DNA of 34,417 nucleotides from Fidelibacterota bacterium (GTDB lineage Bacteria; Pseudomonadota; Alphaproteobacteria; Rhodospirillales; Rhodospirillaceae): NCBI GenBank assembly GCA_947470105.1, contig CANISR010000016.1, positions 1 to 34,417 of the forward strand. The letters run 5' to 3'. The notes beneath the pieces were generated by a model that saw only the letters and a list, made by a program, of their open reading frames with translations, was not told where the DNA came from and did not search any database. This document shows, piece by piece, positions 32,676 through 34,417 of this stretch; the stretch's first letter is position 1, and the number at the start of each line of letters is the position of its first letter. The position numbers were made by a program, and so were the translations under genes.

Positions 32676-33531
32676 CTAGAAACGCCAGGACAAGCCGACG
32701 AAGGGATTGAGGCCCGGCGCAGCCGCCGTGAGGCCGACATTGACGCCGGCGTCGAGTTGGACGGCATCGGTGAGCGCGTAGGTCACGCCGCTGTCGAAAG
32801 ACACCTCCCAGGCGCTGCCGCGCTCGGAGGACTTGGCGGTCGCGATCTCGGTATAGAGGCCGAAGCGCTCGGTGAGGTCGAACCCTGCCGTCGCCGTATT
32901 GACGAACACCGCGCTGTAGCCCGTGTCGCCGCTGTTGCGCACAGCATCGACCTCGGTCATGAGCCCAATGCCGACGTTGCCGAAAGCGGTGAGTGCCAAC
33001 GGCAGGATTACGCCGCCCTCAACCCACTTGTTGCCGATGGTGTTTGAGCTGGTCGGCAGTTTGACGAAAGGCATCACCGCGAAGGCGGTATCGCCGCCGT
33101 CATTGCCCCAGAGGTTGACCTTGAGGCGCGCGGTGACGTCGCCGATTTCCATGGCGCTGGTCGAGGACCGCGCCGGTGTTCAAGTCCCGGGTCAGAGTCT
33201 TGCGATAGGGCTCAAGCACGATTTGCAGGTCGGCCGCATTGGTCAGGCCAACCTTGAGATTGACGGGCGCTAGCGCGGTATCGAGAGTGCGCTGGTTGGT
33301 GGCGCTGTCGTGGTCCACGGTGTGGTTCCAGAAGTCCATTTCCACCTGCACGTGGCCGGCATCCACCGTGAACGGACTCTCCGTCTGGTCAGGGCGGTCC
33401 GTGGTCATTTCCCGCATTTGGGCGACAGGCGTGGGGTTGAAGAGCGAATAGGCGGATTTGTCCTGCGCGGCGGCCGGCGCCAGCGCGGACATGAGGAGAA
33501 GGGTATTGGTGAGGGTTTGCGCAATGGGCAT
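32676..33531 (-). pseudogene. Frameshifted exported beta-barrel-type protein
   Basis: Two overlapping minus-strand frames together give one protein of about 285 residues. The first (33531 to about 33180) has a signal peptide (LLMSALAPAAAQDKS) and FTVDAGHVQVEMDFWNHT then LKVGLTNAADLQIVLEPY. The second (about 33165 to 32676) continues with [39 protein letters not shown] and a final [12 protein letters not shown]. This is the pattern of the phenol-degradation MetA-like/transporter-annotated outer-membrane family, and the terminal Phe fits barrel assembly. The frames join within about 33150-33185, consistent with one-base indel. It is either a pseudogene or a sequencing error. Confidence 0.75.
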
Positions 33532-33748
33532 GGCCGTGCTTTCAGTTTGTGCGGTATGGGTCGACTCTGGATGACAGGTTCATACCGGGCGGTGGCGGGA
33601 CCCGCTGGTGGCCAAAGGTTTGGCCGGTGGGGGCAAAAGCCCTTGGGCCTACCCCTTTCGGAGTATCGCCGGCGCCGGGTATGATCCCACCGCCATCACC
33701 AGCGCCGGCAGCGTGAGCGGCGCCAAATCACAGCCCGAGGAGGGAACC
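33532..33748. promoter_or_regulatory. Divergent intergenic region with hairpins
   Basis: Upstream regions of the frameshifted barrel gene and the dienelactone hydrolase meet here. GGCCAA-AGGT-TTGGCC (33610-33625) forms a perfect six-base hairpin, with GCGGGACCCGC just before it. No clear -35/-10 pair can be singled out. Confidence 0.3.
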
Positions 33749-34417
33749 ATGTGCGACGAAAATTCACTCAACGATATGAATGAACATCTGCGTGCCACCG
33801 GCGCCGACATGACACGGCGGCGGTTTGGATTGCTGGCCGCAGGCGCCGGCATGCTCGCGGCCTTTCCGCGCGCGGCCAATGCCGTCGACGTCAAAGAGCA
33901 GGACGTGATGGTGAAAACGCCGGACGGCACGGCGGAGGCGTATTTCGCGCACCCGGCCAGCGGCAAAGCGCCGGCGGTCCTGGTGTGGCCCGACGCCTTC
34001 GGCCTGCGTCCGGCCTTCAAGCAGATGGGCAAGCGCCTCGCCGAACAGGGCTATGCGGTGCTGATCCCCAATCCCTACTACCGCACCGCCAAGATGCCGG
34101 CGCTGCCCGAGGGTCTCGATTTCGCCAAGCCCGACGACCGCGCCCAGATCATGAAGCTGATGAGCACCCTGTCGCCCGAGACCAACCTCACCGATGCAAA
34201 AGCGTTCATCGGCTATATCGATGCGCAGGCCGCGGTGGACACCAAACGCAAGATGGGCACCACCGGCTACTGCATGGGCGGTCCCATGACCATGCGCACG
34301 GCCGCAGCCCATCCCGACCGGGTCGGCGCCGCGGGCTCGTTCCACGGCGGCGGGCTGGTCACTAAGGATGCCAACAGCCCGCACCTGCTGGTGCCCAAGA
34401 TGAAGGCCCAGTATCTG
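33749..34417 (+). CDS. Tat-exported dienelactone hydrolase family protein, partial
   Basis: The 223 codons visible run to the window edge. GAGGAGGG before ATG 33749 supports the start. TRRRFGLLAAGAGMLAA is a twin-arginine signal, cleaved near ANA. The dienelactone hydrolase domain follows: VLVWPDAFGLRPAFKQMGKRLA, GYAVLIPNPYY and TGYCMGGPMTMRTAA, where GYCMGG holds the nucleophile Cys of DLH-type enzymes. The remaining catalytic Asp and His would lie beyond the window. Export by Tat is common in this subgroup. It may act on a periplasmic ester or lactone. Confidence 0.88.
   Translation, partial: MCDENSLNDMNEHLRATGADMTRRRFGLLAAGAGMLAAFPRAANAVDVKEQDVMVKTPDGTAEAYFAHPASGKAPAVLVWPDAFGLRPAFKQMGKRLAEQGYAVLIPNPYYRTAKMPALPEGLDFAKPDDRAQIMKLMSTLSPETNLTDAKAFIGYIDAQAAVDTKRKMGTTGYCMGGPMTMRTAAAHPDRVGAAGSFHGGGLVTKDANSPHLLVPKMKAQYL

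Noticed and set aside
1-34417. CRISPR arrays, toxin-antitoxin pairs, restriction systems or biosynthetic megaclusters
   Set aside because: No regularly spaced repeats, no recognisable toxin/antitoxin or restriction-modification families, and no assembly-line enzymes were found.

Overview
The window looks like chromosomal DNA of a high-GC alphaproteobacterium, probably an environmental Rhodospirillales/Micropepsales-type organism. That placement is inferred from gene families and codon style; no rRNA is present to confirm it. The window is mostly ordinary single-copy chromosome, interrupted by one small integrated element and edged by an insertion-sequence end.

Region 1 (1-4180). The right end of an IS3-family element is followed by a degraded stretch and then by a lipid-modification neighbourhood: DUF6134 protein and SDR dehydrogenase on the plus strand, converging on a DUF3833 lipoprotein, a GPH-type MFS transporter and the last 38 or so codons of a cyclopropane-fatty-acid synthase (cfa) on the minus strand. 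This gene set resembles alphaproteobacterial cfa clusters linked to the RpoE/ChrR singlet-oxygen response.

Region 2 (about 4181-9054). A collinear minus-strand island carries a tyrosine integrase, an unknown 180-residue protein, a small DNA-binding/excisionase-like protein, a small coupled ORF, a DUF3631 replication-type ATPase and a terminase small subunit. It ends exactly at the 3' half of a tRNA-Arg(CCU) gene (9010-9054), a classical attachment site. The gene order int - regulator - replication ATPase - terS recalls phage satellites (PICI/SaPI-like) or a cut-down prophage. The far side joins terS directly to the truncated cfa and has no tRNA copy, so the element is rearranged, deleted, or joined by an assembly error.

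Region 3 (9128-16000). Mixed housekeeping and accessory genes: EamA exporter, PhnA-like protein, VOC protein, an exported NHL beta-propeller, an ArsR-SRPBCC pair with a clear palindromic operator, a GT92/GT2-like glycosyltransferase overlapping tail-to-tail with a 2-oxoglutarate oxygenase, and two small cytosolic proteins including DUF2200.

Region 4 (16055-23991). An exported metallo-beta-lactamase-fold enzyme converges, across a strong hairpin, on a long minus-strand run: ridA2, a degenerate receiver-EAL protein, DUF1801, SDR, ridA1, cytochrome c-PQQ sugar dehydrogenase and amidohydrolase. Five of these seven have signal peptides. The two RidA proteins are near-duplicates and lack the Arg needed for canonical imine deaminase activity.

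Region 5 (24171-34417). VOC protein, second 2OG oxygenase, HSL-type hydrolase, secreted SH3-like protein, YqhA-type membrane protein, MazG-like pyrophosphohydrolase, cupin, a large exported cysteine-rich amidase, a chemotaxis receptor, a frameshifted outer-membrane-type protein and the start of a Tat-exported dienelactone hydrolase that runs off the window.
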